From Phytoactinopolyspora halotolerans (GTDB taxonomy: Bacteria; Actinomycetota; Actinomycetes; Jiangellales; Jiangellaceae): a DNA stretch of 64,000 nt. The first letter of the stretch is position 1. The number at the start of each line of letters is the position of its first letter. The DNA lies in NCBI RefSeq assembly GCF_010550675.1, contig NZ_JAAGOA010000002.1, positions 421,015 through 485,014 of the forward strand, given 5' to 3'. The notes below the pieces were generated by a model. That model did not search any database. It saw nothing but the letters and a program-made list of their open reading frames with translations, and was not told the origin of the DNA. A program made the position numbers and the translations under genes. Of this stretch, positions 36,385 to 44,912 are shown one piece after another.

Positions 36385-37992
36385 GTGGCGCACGGGGATG
36401 GCAAGCTGACCCAGGAACTCGATCCTTCCGATCACGGCCCCCGCGACGCCTGTGGCGTCTTCGGCGTGTGGGCACCCGGAGAAGAGGTGTCCAAGCTCAC
36501 CTATTTCGGGTTGTATGCACTGCAACACCGGGGTCAGGAGTCGGCCGGTATCGCGGTCGGCAATGGTGACAACCTCCTCGTCTACAAGGACATGGGCCTG
36601 GTCAGCCAGGTCTTCGACGAGTCGACGCTGAGCACGCTGATCGGGGATGTCGCGATCGGGCACACCCGCTACTCCACCACCGGAGCGAGCGAGTGGCAGA
36701 ACGCGCAGCCGACGCTCGGCGCCACGCCGGCGGGCACGGTGGCGCTCGGCCACAATGGCAACCTGACCAACACGCAGGAGTTGCTGGAACTGGTCCGTGT
36801 GCGGGTCGGCAGCGACGTCGGCGAGCTCCGGTACGGCAACACGACCGACACGGCGCTGGTCACCGCGTTGTTCGGTTCGTACGCGGGGCACACCTTGGAG
36901 GAGGCCGCCGCGGCGGCGCTGGCCGAGGTCAAAGGTGCCTTCTCCTTGGTCTTCTGCGACGAGACGACGCTGTACGCGGCGCGTGACCCGCAGGGCGTCC
37001 GGCCATTGGTGCTGGGGCGGCTGGAACGCGGCTGGGTGGTGGCGAGCGAGACCGCCGCGCTGGACATCGTCGGTGCGTCCTTCGTCCGCGAGGTGGAGCC
37101 GGGCGAGCTGATCACGGTGGACGAACAGGGCCTGCGGTCGCGCCGGTTCGCGGCCGCCGAGCCGAAGGGCTGCCTGTTCGAGTTCGTCTACCTGGCGCGG
37201 CCGGACACCCATATCTCCGGCCGGTCGGTCCACGAGACCAGGGTGGAGATCGGGCGCCGCCTGGCCAAGGAGCATCCGGTCGACGCCGACCTGGTGATCC
37301 CGGTGCCGGAGTCCGGAACGCCCGCGGCGGTGGGATATGCCGAAGCCTCAGGTATCCCGTACGGCATGGGACTGGTGAAGAACAGTTACGTCGGGCGGAC
37401 GTTCATCCAGCCTTCGCAGACCTTGCGGCAACTCGGTATCCGGCTGAAGCTGAACCCGCTCCGGGAGATCGTGAGCGGCAAGCGGCTCGTCGTGGTGGAT
37501 GACTCGATCGTGCGCGGCAATACTCAGCGCGCCTTGGTGCGCATGCTGCGCGAAGCAGGCGCCGCCGAGGTTCATGTGCGCATCTCCAGTCCGCCGGTGA
37601 AGTGGCCGTGCTTCTACGGGATCGACTTCGCCTCCCGCGCGGAGTTGATCGCCAACGGGCTTTCGACCGATGAGATCTGCCGCTCGATCGGTGCCGATTC
37701 ACTCGCCTACGTCGAGCTGGATACGTTGATCGAGACGACGACCGTGCCGAAGCGGAATCTGTGCCGGGCATGCTTCGACGGTGTATACCCGATCGAGCCT
37801 CCGGTCGCCCCCGGAAAGGGCGCGCTGGAGCAGCCCGCGCTGCCGGGGTTGGCGGAGGGCCAGTCCGGCCAGGGATGCGAGTCCCCGGACCGGGACGGCT
37901 TAGCGGAGAGCCTCCACATGGGAGACCCGACCGACGGGTTGACCACCTTGGCGTCCAGCGGCGGTGCCGCGGACGCGCTGCGTCACCCCTGA
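36385..37992 (+). CDS. purF: Amidophosphoribosyltransferase
   Basis: A 535-residue enzyme making phosphoribosylamine from PRPP and glutamine, the committed step of purine synthesis. The N-terminal nucleophile Cys23 is in RDACGVFGVW, so a 22-residue propeptide would be removed. The glutaminase domain has HNGNLTN, and the transferase domain has the PRPP signature RLVVVDDSIVRGNT. Cys residues in the C-terminal part (CFYGIDF, CRACFDG) match the FeS-binding type. The C-terminal 60 residues are low in conservation. GTG 36385 lies seven bases after TACACT. Confidence 0.95.
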   Translation: MAHGDGKLTQELDPSDHGPRDACGVFGVWAPGEEVSKLTYFGLYALQHRGQESAGIAVGNGDNLLVYKDMGLVSQVFDESTLSTLIGDVAIGHTRYSTTGASEWQNAQPTLGATPAGTVALGHNGNLTNTQELLELVRVRVGSDVGELRYGNTTDTALVTALFGSYAGHTLEEAAAAALAEVKGAFSLVFCDETTLYAARDPQGVRPLVLGRLERGWVVASETAALDIVGASFVREVEPGELITVDEQGLRSRRFAAAEPKGCLFEFVYLARPDTHISGRSVHETRVEIGRRLAKEHPVDADLVIPVPESGTPAAVGYAEASGIPYGMGLVKNSYVGRTFIQPSQTLRQLGIRLKLNPLREIVSGKRLVVVDDSIVRGNTQRALVRMLREAGAAEVHVRISSPPVKWPCFYGIDFASRAELIANGLSTDEICRSIGADSLAYVELDTLIETTTVPKRNLCRACFDGVYPIEPPVAPGKGALEQPALPGLAEGQSGQGCESPDRDGLAESLHMGDPTDGLTTLASSGGAADALRHP

Positions 37993-38129
37993 GCTCTTTC
38001 TGCACCGAGGGCCCACACCGGAGCGGGCACGCGGCTCCGGTGTGCCGGACTCGCTCCCGGTGCCGTCCCTGATCGAGTCGATCTGGCCGGCGCAGCCATG
38101 CAGTCCCCTTGACATCCGGCCGTCGAAGG

Positions 38130-38157
38130 CCGGTTAGCATGCTAGCATGCTAACCGG
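38130..38157. promoter_or_regulatory. 28-base perfect palindrome over the RHH gene start
   Basis: Positions 38130-38157 read identically on both strands (centre GCATGCTAGCATGC, ends CCGGTTA and TAACCGG). It contains the putative -10 TAGCAT (38135-38140) and the ATG 38147 itself. TTGACA at 38109-38114 may be the -35, though the 20-base spacing is long. It contains overlapping copies of the element GCATGCTA, the kind of tandem site RHH dimers bind. Confidence 0.8.
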
Positions 38158-38311
38158 TGGTGCACGTAAGCAGCAGTTCAACGTCTATCTCCCGCCGGAG
38201 CTGGTTGTCCGGATCAAGCACCTAGCGGTTGATGAGGGCCGGAGCCTCTCCGCGGTGGTCGAGACGGCTTTGGCCGAGTACCTGGCGAAGAAGAAGGAGG
38301 GGGCCGAATGA
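38147..38311 (+). CDS. Ribbon-helix-helix (CopG-like) transcription regulator
   Basis: A 54-residue protein. The beta strand KQQFNVYLPPEL, then VVRIKHLAVDEGRSLSAVVE and TALAEYLAKKK, fits the RHH fold that binds DNA as a dimer with the strand in the major groove. ATG 38147 is six bases after TAGCAT and inside a perfect palindrome, with no Shine-Dalgarno site. The TGA overlaps the ATG of the VOC gene by four bases. Autoregulation of a two-gene operon through the palindrome is inferred. The alternative is an antitoxin-like role toward the VOC protein. Confidence 0.85.
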   Translation: MLTGGARKQQFNVYLPPELVVRIKHLAVDEGRSLSAVVETALAEYLAKKKEGAE

Positions 38312-39057
38312 CCGCGCCCGCGTTCACGCTGTGTCCCTACCGGTTCTCGGATGACCCGCCACGCATGATCAACTTCCTGACGACGCTGGGGCTCGCCCGT
38401 ACCGTCAGTTCGCGGAGCGAGTCGTTCGCCATCCTGAGCGGTCGATCGGGACGGATTGCCGTGCACAGCTCGGCCGATTCCGCGGTCGGCGCCGAACCGG
38501 GCGAGACGAGGTTGTGCTTCGAGACACCCGACGGGGACAGTGCACGTACGTATCTGACGTCACTCGGTCTGGACGCGACCATCGTGGACGAGGCATACGG
38601 CCGCTATCTCCACGTCTCTGACTGGCACGACCTCCGGGTCGGCCTCAATGAGGAGATGAAGGACTTCTATGGCTACCGGCGTCATGACAGGCCCGGGCGA
38701 GCCCCACGCGTGAATGTGGTGGGTGTCTGGTTCCACGTGGATTTCGCTGTGCCGGAGACGGTACTGCGGCAGCTCGGATACGTCCCGGACCCGCCCGCGG
38801 CGGCTGGTTGGCAGACGTTCCGAACCGCCGAGCCCAGTGGTGTCGTCGGGCTGCACACGATCGGGGCGGAGAGCGACCCTCGACGCTCCGGCGTCGGGCT
38901 GTCGTTCGAGACCGCGGAGCCGCCGGAGAACCTGGTCGAACGTCTCCACACCGACGGGCACTCGGACGCCCGGCTGGGCAGCGTACGTGGGACTACCATC
39001 GTCCTGGTGACCGATCCGGACGGTCAGCGGATCGAGATTCATCGCGCGCCGCGGTAG
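38308..39057 (+). CDS. VOC (glyoxalase/bleomycin resistance-like) family protein
   Basis: A 249-residue protein with two glyoxalase-like halves, about 1-115 and 130-249: LCPYRFSDDPPRMINFLTTLG begins the first, and TTIVLVTDPDGQRIEIHRAPR ends the second in the typical VOC strand. Candidate metal residues are scattered and not fully conserved (the terminal Glu in RIEIH). Such proteins detoxify or bind small molecules. It is the second gene of an operon with the RHH regulator and sits between purF and purM, which are adjacent in Streptomyces, so the pair looks inserted. The ligand is unknown. Confidence 0.75.
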   Translation: MTAPAFTLCPYRFSDDPPRMINFLTTLGLARTVSSRSESFAILSGRSGRIAVHSSADSAVGAEPGETRLCFETPDGDSARTYLTSLGLDATIVDEAYGRYLHVSDWHDLRVGLNEEMKDFYGYRRHDRPGRAPRVNVVGVWFHVDFAVPETVLRQLGYVPDPPAAAGWQTFRTAEPSGVVGLHTIGAESDPRRSGVGLSFETAEPPENLVERLHTDGHSDARLGSVRGTTIVLVTDPDGQRIEIHRAPR

Positions 39058-39125
39058 CGTCGTCGCAGCCGGCCCGGCGTCCGCGGGCCTCCGGGGTCAG
39101 CCACTGATCAGCGCTGGTCAGCGCA

Positions 39126-39131
39126 TAGAGT
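39126..39131 (+). promoter_or_regulatory. Candidate leaderless -10 of purM (TAGAGT)
   Basis: TAGAGT lies six bases before ATG 39138 with no Shine-Dalgarno sequence. Confidence 0.5.
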
Positions 39132-39137
39132 GTGGGT

Positions 39138-40211
39138 ATGACGAGTGAGAGTGCGCGACCGAGCGCGAGCTATGCCGCGGCGGGCGTCGATATCGCTGCC
39201 GGTGACCGCGCCGTGGAGCTCATGAAAGAGTGGGTCGCCAAGACGCGCCGGCCGGAGACCTACGGTGAGCTGGGCGGCTTCGCCGGACTGTTCGATGCCA
39301 GCGCGCTCAAGACCTACCGGCGCCCGCTGCTCGCCACGAGTACCGATGGCGTCGGCACCAAGGTCGCGATCGCTCAGCGGATGGACGTGCACGACACGAT
39401 CGGCTTCGACTTGGTGGGGATGGTCGTGGACGACCTCGTCGTCTGTGGAGCGGAGCCGCTGTTCATGACGGACTACGTCGCGTGCGGCAAGGTGGTGCCG
39501 GAACGCATCGCGGCTGTGGTGAAGGGGATCGCCCAGGCTTGTGTGGCGGCGGGATGCACGCTCAGCGGCGGCGAGACGGCCGAGCACCCGGGCCTGCTCG
39601 GTCCGGACGAGTATGACGTGGCCGGGGCCGCCACAGGCGTCGTGGAGGCGGACCGGCTACTCGGCGCGCATCGCGTCCGTGCGGGCGACGTGGTGCTGGC
39701 GATGGCATCGTCGGGCTTGCACTCGAACGGATACTCGCTGGCACGCCATGTGTTCTTCGACACGGCCGGGTGGCAGCTCGATCGCGAGGTGCCCGAACTC
39801 GGTCGGACGCTGGGCGCGGAACTGCTGGAGCCGACCCGCGTCTACGCACAGCATTGCCTGGAGCTGGTGCGCTCGGTCGAGGTTCACGCGATGTCGCATG
39901 TGACCGGCGGTGGCTTGGCGGCGAATCTCGCCCGGGTGCTGCCGGACGACGTCACCGCACGTGTGGACCGTTCCACCTGGTCTCCGGCGCCGATCTTCCA
40001 GCTCATCGGCCGGCTCGGCGCCGTGCCTCAGGAGGAGCTGGAACGCACCTTCAACATGGGTGTCGGCATGGTCGCCGTGGTGCCACCGGACACGGCCGAT
40101 GCGGCGATGCGCCTGCTCACCGATCGCGGTATCGACACATGGGCCGCCGGCCATGTCGTCGACGGAGACGGTACCGCTGAGCTCTACGGCAGCTACGACG
40201 GTACGCACTGA
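39138..40211 (+). CDS. purM: AIR synthetase (phosphoribosylformylglycinamidine cyclo-ligase)
   Basis: A 357-residue ATP-dependent enzyme closing the imidazole ring to make AIR. SYAAAGVDIAAGDRAVELMK, LLATSTDGVGTKVAIAQ, DLVVCGAEPLFMTDYVACGK, GGETAEHPGLLGPDEYDVAG and VHAMSHVTGGGLAANLARVL are family blocks. The start ATG 39138 is six bases after TAGAGT. It follows the RHH-VOC pair by 80 bases and is convergent with the DUF3073 gene. Confidence 0.95.
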   Translation: MTSESARPSASYAAAGVDIAAGDRAVELMKEWVAKTRRPETYGELGGFAGLFDASALKTYRRPLLATSTDGVGTKVAIAQRMDVHDTIGFDLVGMVVDDLVVCGAEPLFMTDYVACGKVVPERIAAVVKGIAQACVAAGCTLSGGETAEHPGLLGPDEYDVAGAATGVVEADRLLGAHRVRAGDVVLAMASSGLHSNGYSLARHVFFDTAGWQLDREVPELGRTLGAELLEPTRVYAQHCLELVRSVEVHAMSHVTGGGLAANLARVLPDDVTARVDRSTWSPAPIFQLIGRLGAVPQEELERTFNMGVGMVAVVPPDTADAAMRLLTDRGIDTWAAGHVVDGDGTAELYGSYDGTH

Positions 40212-40263
40212 TTCGACGACGTGCCTGAACGTCGAACCGGTCGAGGAAGGCGCATGCCAGGCC

Positions 40264-40300
40264 GCTGCAGCCGTCAACAACGTCGTGTGACGGCGGCAGC
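40264..40300. terminator. Hairpin between purM and DUF3073
   Basis: GCTGC-A-GCCGTCA (40264-40276) pairs with TGACGGC-G-GCAGC (40288-40300), a 12-pair stem with one internal mismatch. A second small stem TTCGACG/CGTCGAA (40212-40218 with 40230-40236) starts right at the purM stop. Confidence 0.6.
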
Positions 40301-40324
40301 GACCTGTCCTGCGTGAGTAAGCGG

Positions 40325-40534
40325 CTAACTTACATTGCGACGGGGCTCGTCGCCCTCGTCGTCATCGTGATCCGCGTAGTCCGCGTAGTAATCAGCCTCG
40401 TAGTCGTCGGACCGCCCGTCAGCACCATCGCCACGCAACTCGCGCTGTAGAGCGTCGAAGTCCGTATCGAACGTCTGGTACTTAAGCCGACGGGCGACCT
40501 TCGTCTGCTTGGCCTTGGCCCGGCCGCGCCCCAT
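40325..40534 (-). CDS. DUF3073 protein
   Basis: A 69-residue actinobacterial protein starting MGRGRAKAKQTKVARRLKY, the family hallmark, and ending in an Asp/Tyr-rich acidic tail (DDYEADYYADYADHDDD). It is basic at the N-terminus and acidic at the C-terminus, and soluble. A longer in-frame start exists, but ATG 40534 matches the family and follows GAGGGGG. Its place between purM and vdh is conserved in Streptomyces. The function is unknown. Confidence 0.88.
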   Translation of the reverse strand: MGRGRAKAKQTKVARRLKYQTFDTDFDALQRELRGDGADGRSDDYEADYYADYADHDDDEGDEPRRNVS

Positions 40535-40627
40535 AGGGTCGACCCCCTCGCACACAACCGGGGCGACCAGTAATTAGCCGGACGCCCTCGTTTCCTTCGG
40601 ATGACATCTGCTCGTAGATATAACGGT

Positions 40628-40644
40628 ACAGGGTCCGACCCTGT
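40628..40644. terminator. Palindrome ACAGGGTC-C-GACCCTGT
   Basis: Perfect 8-base arms between the end of vdh and the start of the DUF3073 gene, both on the reverse strand. It may end vdh transcripts or be an operator in the DUF3073 promoter. Confidence 0.45.
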
Positions 40645-40704
40645 TCCGTCTCATCCGGTACGAACTAATTTCCGTTCGCCTCACCGGCAGATCGACGCAC
40701 TGTC

Positions 40705-41829
40705 CTATTTGCCCAGGTAGAGCGACTGCAGCCGACTGACCTCAGCGATGCGGTGTTCCGCGATGCGGTCAGCCGCGGTCGCTGGCGAGACACCCTCGTC
40801 GTGTGCGAGAGCGAAAATCTTCCTCGTGGTGTCGTAGATCTTGGTCGCCTTGGCCTTGGCTCGCTCGAACGAGAACCCGTGCAACTCGTCGGCCACCTGG
40901 ATGACACCCCCGGAGTTCACGACGTAGTCGGGGGCGTACAGGATGCCCGCGTCGTCCAGCAGCTTCTCCACGCCCGGATGCTCCAGCTGGTTGTTCGCCC
41001 CGCCGCAGACCGCCCGTACGTTTCCGGACACCAGCGCCGCCGTCGTGTCGTCGGTCAGCGCGCCACCGAGGGCGCACGGGGAATAGACATCGATGCCCGC
41101 GGTCAGGAGCGTTTCCACGTCGTCGACGACGTCGGCCTGGGGGTGGGTACGCCGGACATGCTCGATGGCGGCCTCGGCGACGTCGGTCACCACGACATCC
41201 GCGCCGTCGTCCAGGAGGAGTCCGGTCAGTTTGGACCCGACCTTGCCGACGCCGGCGATCCCGACCCGCCGTCCGGCAAGGCTCGGCTCGCCCCACAGCC
41301 GTTCCGCGCAGGCTCGCATGCCCTGGAACACGCCGTAGGAGGTGAGGACGCTGGAGTCGCCGGCGCCGCCTTCCGCGGGCGAGCGACCGGTGACCCAATT
41401 CCGCCCCGGCGGGCACTCGCGAGCTACCACGTCCATGTCCTCGACGTATGTGCCGACGTCGCAGGCGGTGATGTAGCGGCCGTGCAGCGATGCGACGAAG
41501 CGCCCGTAGGCGCGCAGCAGGACCTCGGACTTGTGCAGCTCTGGGTCGGCGATGATGACCGCCTTGCCGCCGCCGTGGTCGAGGCCGGCGAGCGCATTCT
41601 TGTACGTCATGCCTGCCGAGAGGTGGAGAACATCCTCAAGTGCCTCGTGCTCGGACGTGTACGGGTAGAAGCGGGTCCCGCCTAGCGCGGGGCCCAGCGC
41701 GGTGGAGTGGATGGCGATGATCGCGCGTAAGCCGCTGGCGCGGTCCTGGCAGAAGACCACCTGTTCGTGGCCGGACTGCTGGTCGGGGCCGTTGATTCGG
41801 CTGAATACCAGGGGCGACTGGTCGGTCAT
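40705..41829 (-). CDS. vdh: Valine (branched-chain amino acid) dehydrogenase
   Basis: A 374-residue NAD-dependent enzyme of the Glu/Leu/Phe/Val dehydrogenase family, deaminating branched-chain amino acids to 2-oxoacids. The catalytic lysines are in [19 protein letters not shown], and the Rossmann glycine motif is [20 protein letters not shown] and [16 protein letters not shown] are family blocks. It occupies the position of vdh in Streptomyces, between DUF3073 and bldC, so it is named on context plus family. Leucine specificity cannot be excluded. Its 2-oxoacid products can feed branched fatty acid synthesis. Confidence 0.9.
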   Translation of the reverse strand: MTDQSPLVFSRINGPDQQSGHEQVVFCQDRASGLRAIIAIHSTALGPALGGTRFYPYTSEHEALEDVLHLSAGMTYKNALAGLDHGGGKAVIIADPELHKSEVLLRAYGRFVASLHGRYITACDVGTYVEDMDVVARECPPGRNWVTGRSPAEGGAGDSSVLTSYGVFQGMRACAERLWGEPSLAGRRVGIAGVGKVGSKLTGLLLDDGADVVVTDVAEAAIEHVRRTHPQADVVDDVETLLTAGIDVYSPCALGGALTDDTTAALVSGNVRAVCGGANNQLEHPGVEKLLDDAGILYAPDYVVNSGGVIQVADELHGFSFERAKAKATKIYDTTRKIFALAHDEGVSPATAADRIAEHRIAEVSRLQSLYLGK

Positions 41830-42369
41830 GGTGGTGACCTCTCTCCTTCGTGCCCGGGGGTGTTCGGGCGTCGACGGTGTCTGATGTCACTCTATCGGCC
41901 GGCCGTTCGTGTGCGCGTCGTCACAGGTCAAGGGGATCGACAGGCTGCCGGCCTGCGCTGCGGGCCGGGTGAAGGCTACGGCCAGACGTGTCCACTGCGC
42001 CTCCGCCGTTCGGGTGAGGCCGCACCTGCCCGAAGGTGCAGATTCGGATGACACTGGGTCATGCGAACGGTCAGAGTTTTCGCGCCGATTTGGCGAAAAC
42101 GCCCACGCGTGCCCTCGTTGCGAGCTATGTTGATCTCGGACGGGGTCACCAGGGCGGATGCGGATCGTACCGGGGAGGGTCCGGTTTGCACCGTTTGCGA
42201 GGTTCGCTAGGCTTGCGAACATCGCGGGTGGCATCATCCGAATGGTCAGAAAATCATCCAAATAGGCGGTTCGGGTCGAGCCGTAAGGCTCTCCCATGGA
42301 TGATGGTCTGAACGATGAAATGACAATGAGTGACGGGATGGTCCCGTCACGTGGGGAAGGAAGTTGACG
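41830..42369. promoter_or_regulatory. 540-base divergent vdh / bldC control region
   Basis: No gene is supported here. Toward bldC, TTTGCA (42185-42190), 17 bases and TAGGCT (42208-42213) make a promoter, giving a leader of about 150 bases. GTTTTCGC (42076-42083) and GCGAAAAC (42093-42100) form a perfect inverted repeat upstream. In the leader, GTGACGGGA (42329-42337) pairs with TCCCGTCAC (42341-42349), only about 20 bases before the bldC start and adjacent to its GGGGAAGGA ribosome site. Confidence 0.55.
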
Positions 42370-42591
42370 ATGGCGACCAAGACCCAGGAAGCCGAGGCCC
42401 TCCTCACCCCTGCTGAGGTGGCGGCCATGTTCCGGGTTGACCCGAAAACGGTCACACGGTGGGCCAAGGCGGGCAAGCTCGAGTCGATCCGCACGCTGGG
42501 TGGACATCGGCGGTACCGTGAGTCCGAGGTCCGCACGCTGCTGACGGGTCACGTGCCTGGTCAGCGTGGCGATGTAGATCTCAACCTCTAG
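42370..42591 (+). CDS. bldC: Developmental regulator BldC (MerR-like DNA-binding domain)
   Basis: A 73-residue protein that is essentially one MerR-type winged helix: LLTPAEVAAMFRVDPKTVTR, WAKAGKLESIRTLGGHRRY and RESEVRTLL. In Streptomyces BldC binds direct repeats cooperatively and holds back sporulation. ATG 42370 follows GGGGAAGGA. The neighbourhood (purM, DUF3073, vdh) matches bldC loci. A strong terminator follows. Its presence suggests, but does not prove, a developmental life cycle. Confidence 0.93.
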   Translation: MATKTQEAEALLTPAEVAAMFRVDPKTVTRWAKAGKLESIRTLGGHRRYRESEVRTLLTGHVPGQRGDVDLNL

Positions 42592-42620
42592 GGTGAGCGA
42601 AGAACCTTCGATAATGATTC

Positions 42621-42658
42621 GGCCCTGACCAGCGTCTCGACGCTGGTCAGGGCCTTTT
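42621..42658 (+). terminator. Rho-independent terminator of bldC
   Basis: GGCCCTGACCAGCG pairs perfectly with CGCTGGTCAGGGCC across a six-base loop, followed by TTTT. It is the clearest classical terminator in the window. Confidence 0.92.
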
Positions 42659-42725
42659 CGTTGCGGCGCGGGCCGCGAGCCTCGCCGGCCCGGCACAACC
42701 ATCCCCGAGGGGGCGCTTGCTCGCC

Positions 42726-44666
42726 TCAGACCCTCAACTCGAGCACCCGGACGTCGTATGGGGCGAGCCGGACGGTGCTGACCTGGCCGTCGTCGTCGGT
42801 GAGCACGCCCGCGGTGAGCACAGGCTCGATGGTGATCTCCTCTGAACTCTGGCTCACCAGCCACACCCACTGACGGCCGTCCTCGTGGATCAGGCGGCCG
42901 ACGTGGATGCGAGGGTCGTGCACCCGTACGTCTCGCCGCACACCGGCCTCGTCGCAGAGCGCGGCGTAGATCCGGTGCGTGGGTTCCGGATTGACCCGGG
43001 CGCTGCCGGCGGCCATGTGCTCCAGCGGGTAGGTGCTCAGGACGAGCGCCCCGCCGCCGGCCCGGCGGCGCAGGAGGGCGGGCCGGCCGTGCGCATCGGT
43101 GGCGACGACATCGGCGTCCGTCGGTACCACCGGTAGGTACGCGCGCGAGTTCTCGGTACCGGCCACGCGGAAGGTGAGCCGGTCGCCCGGGGCGATCGCG
43201 CCGAAGGTCTGCTGGAAGGTCATCGTGACCTCGTCGTCGACGATCGGGTCGACCAAGCCGTAGGTCAACTGCTTGCGGACGCCGAACGTCGTGTCCAGAT
43301 CCGGCCACCACGGACCGCGCTGGTACGAGTGATCACCGACGAAGTACGACGCGTAGACGACCGCACCGCCTTCGGCCAGCCGTACCAGCTGCCGCCACGT
43401 GGGTGCGAGCAACTGCTTGGCGCACGGAACGATGTACAGCTTGCCGTCCTCCGGCAACCCGTCCAGCTCGCGTGTCACCCTGACGGGGAGGTCGGCCTCG
43501 CGTGCGGCGATGTAGCCCTGTCGGGCGTTCGCGACGACGGCAGTGGCATCCGCGGGCTGCGTGAACGGGTAGTCCGCCTCGAGATACGACGAGACGACGA
43601 GTGCAGCCTCGGCGTCCGGACGGTAGGTGCGGGTCACATCGATGCGTTCCAGCACCGAAGCGAACTTCTTGACCTCGAGGGCCTGCTTCTTCGGCACCCC
43701 ATGGTGATCGGTGAGGCCGAAGTGCATCTCGAACGGGTGGTGGACGTAGGGCTCGACGTCGAACTGCGCGTCGTAATCGGTGTTGTTCCAGGTGATCCAT
43801 CCGGTGGCGCCGGCGAGCAGCGTGTTGTGCAGGATCTGCCGGTAGTAGTGGGCAGCGTTCTCCTCGCTGACGTAGTCGGAGGTCAGCCCGAACTCTTCCA
43901 TGACCACGGGTTTGCCGCCGATGTCCAGGAGCTCGCAGATGAAGGCCGCACCGAGGTGCTGTCGTACCAGGTCGGTTTCCATCCGGTAGACGTGCGGCCC
44001 GTGGAAGTCGACGAGTTCGGAGAGATCGCGCACACGGAACCCGTTGTCCGTCCCGGTGATCTCGCGACCCCAGGCGCCGTCGCCGATCGAGACCGGCTGC
44101 GTCCCACCACCGGCCCGCACCGCGTCGATGAGCAGCTGCGCCCACGACGTGACCGCTTCCGCGTCGAGGGTGCCGATGCCTCTGGATCGCCGATCGCCGT
44201 AGATCGGGATCTCGTTGGTCAGCAGCCATGCGGCGATGCTGGGGTGCGCTGCGAAGCGCGTGGTGAGTTCGCGGACATACCAGGCTTGCCGGGCCACGAA
44301 CCAGACGTCGCCGAAGATGTCTCGCCCGTCCCGCCAGGCGGGATCCCAGTTCTGTCCGGACATGTGGCCGACGATGAAGGTCGGGATGGTCTGCATGCCG
44401 AGCTCGGCGTGCCGGTCCAGGAAGTCCGCATAGCGGTCGACCATCGTCTGGTCCAAGGTGTGCGGCGTGGGCATGAAGTCCGGCCAGAAGAAGAAGCTGC
44501 GGGTCACGGTCATCCCGTGTTCGCGCATGGTGGCCAGCTCCTCTCGCACGATCTGCGCGTCGTAGTGCCGCCACATGTGTGGTCCACCAGTGCGTGACCA
44601 GTAGTTGACGCCGAGCCAGGCCTGGGGCCCCTGTGCGGTCTCGACCTTCGCCGCCTGTCGTCTCAT
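42726..44666 (-). CDS. GH5-like (cellulase/mannanase superfamily) glycoside hydrolase
   Basis: A 646-residue protein without a signal peptide. The N-terminal part is a TIM barrel: LGVNYWSRTGGPHMWRHYD, the acid/base Glu152 in WLLTNEIP and the nucleophile Glu258 in VVMEEFGLTS match clan A enzymes. The region from about 370 to 540 resembles a beta-galactosidase-type accessory domain (LYIVPCAKQLLAPTWRQLV), and the last 100 residues look like a beta-sandwich. ATG 44666 follows AAGGA. As no export signal is seen, it should act on imported oligosaccharides. It is divergent from a LacI regulator. The substrate is uncertain; mannosides or cellobiose-type sugars are possible. Confidence 0.8.
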   Translation of the reverse strand: MRRQAAKVETAQGPQAWLGVNYWSRTGGPHMWRHYDAQIVREELATMREHGMTVTRSFFFWPDFMPTPHTLDQTMVDRYADFLDRHAELGMQTIPTFIVGHMSGQNWDPAWRDGRDIFGDVWFVARQAWYVRELTTRFAAHPSIAAWLLTNEIPIYGDRRSRGIGTLDAEAVTSWAQLLIDAVRAGGGTQPVSIGDGAWGREITGTDNGFRVRDLSELVDFHGPHVYRMETDLVRQHLGAAFICELLDIGGKPVVMEEFGLTSDYVSEENAAHYYRQILHNTLLAGATGWITWNNTDYDAQFDVEPYVHHPFEMHFGLTDHHGVPKKQALEVKKFASVLERIDVTRTYRPDAEAALVVSSYLEADYPFTQPADATAVVANARQGYIAAREADLPVRVTRELDGLPEDGKLYIVPCAKQLLAPTWRQLVRLAEGGAVVYASYFVGDHSYQRGPWWPDLDTTFGVRKQLTYGLVDPIVDDEVTMTFQQTFGAIAPGDRLTFRVAGTENSRAYLPVVPTDADVVATDAHGRPALLRRRAGGGALVLSTYPLEHMAAGSARVNPEPTHRIYAALCDEAGVRRDVRVHDPRIHVGRLIHEDGRQWVWLVSQSSEEITIEPVLTAGVLTDDDGQVSTVRLAPYDVRVLELRV

Positions 44667-44703
44667 GAACACGTGTCCTTCCATTCGGCCGGTTGCCGGT
44701 ATC

Positions 44704-44750
44704 TGAGCGTATATCGATTTACGACATGGGCAAATCGTCGCGCGTGGCTG
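44704..44750. promoter_or_regulatory. Possible LacI operator upstream of the GH5-like gene
   Basis: CGATTT and AAATCG flank ACGACATGGGC in the region between the glycosidase and the LacI gene. The dyad lies about 50 bases upstream of the glycosidase start. A further TCGTT/AACGA dyad occurs near 44805-44818. The assignment is tentative. Confidence 0.35.
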
Positions 44751-44912
44751 AGGACAGATCACACGATGCGTCGCTAGCTGGCGTACGGGGGCCCGCCGTG
44801 TATCGTTCTATTAACGACGTGCCGCCAACACGCCTGCTGAGAAAGGCAGGACAGGGGGGAGGCGCTATCGTTACGGGTCTGAGGCTGCGGATCGGGGAGT
44901 TGAGGACGGCGC

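Noticed and set aside
36383..36385. ATG at 36383 as purF start
   Set aside because: It is out of frame with the amidotransferase; GTG 36385 is in frame and correctly spaced from TACACT.
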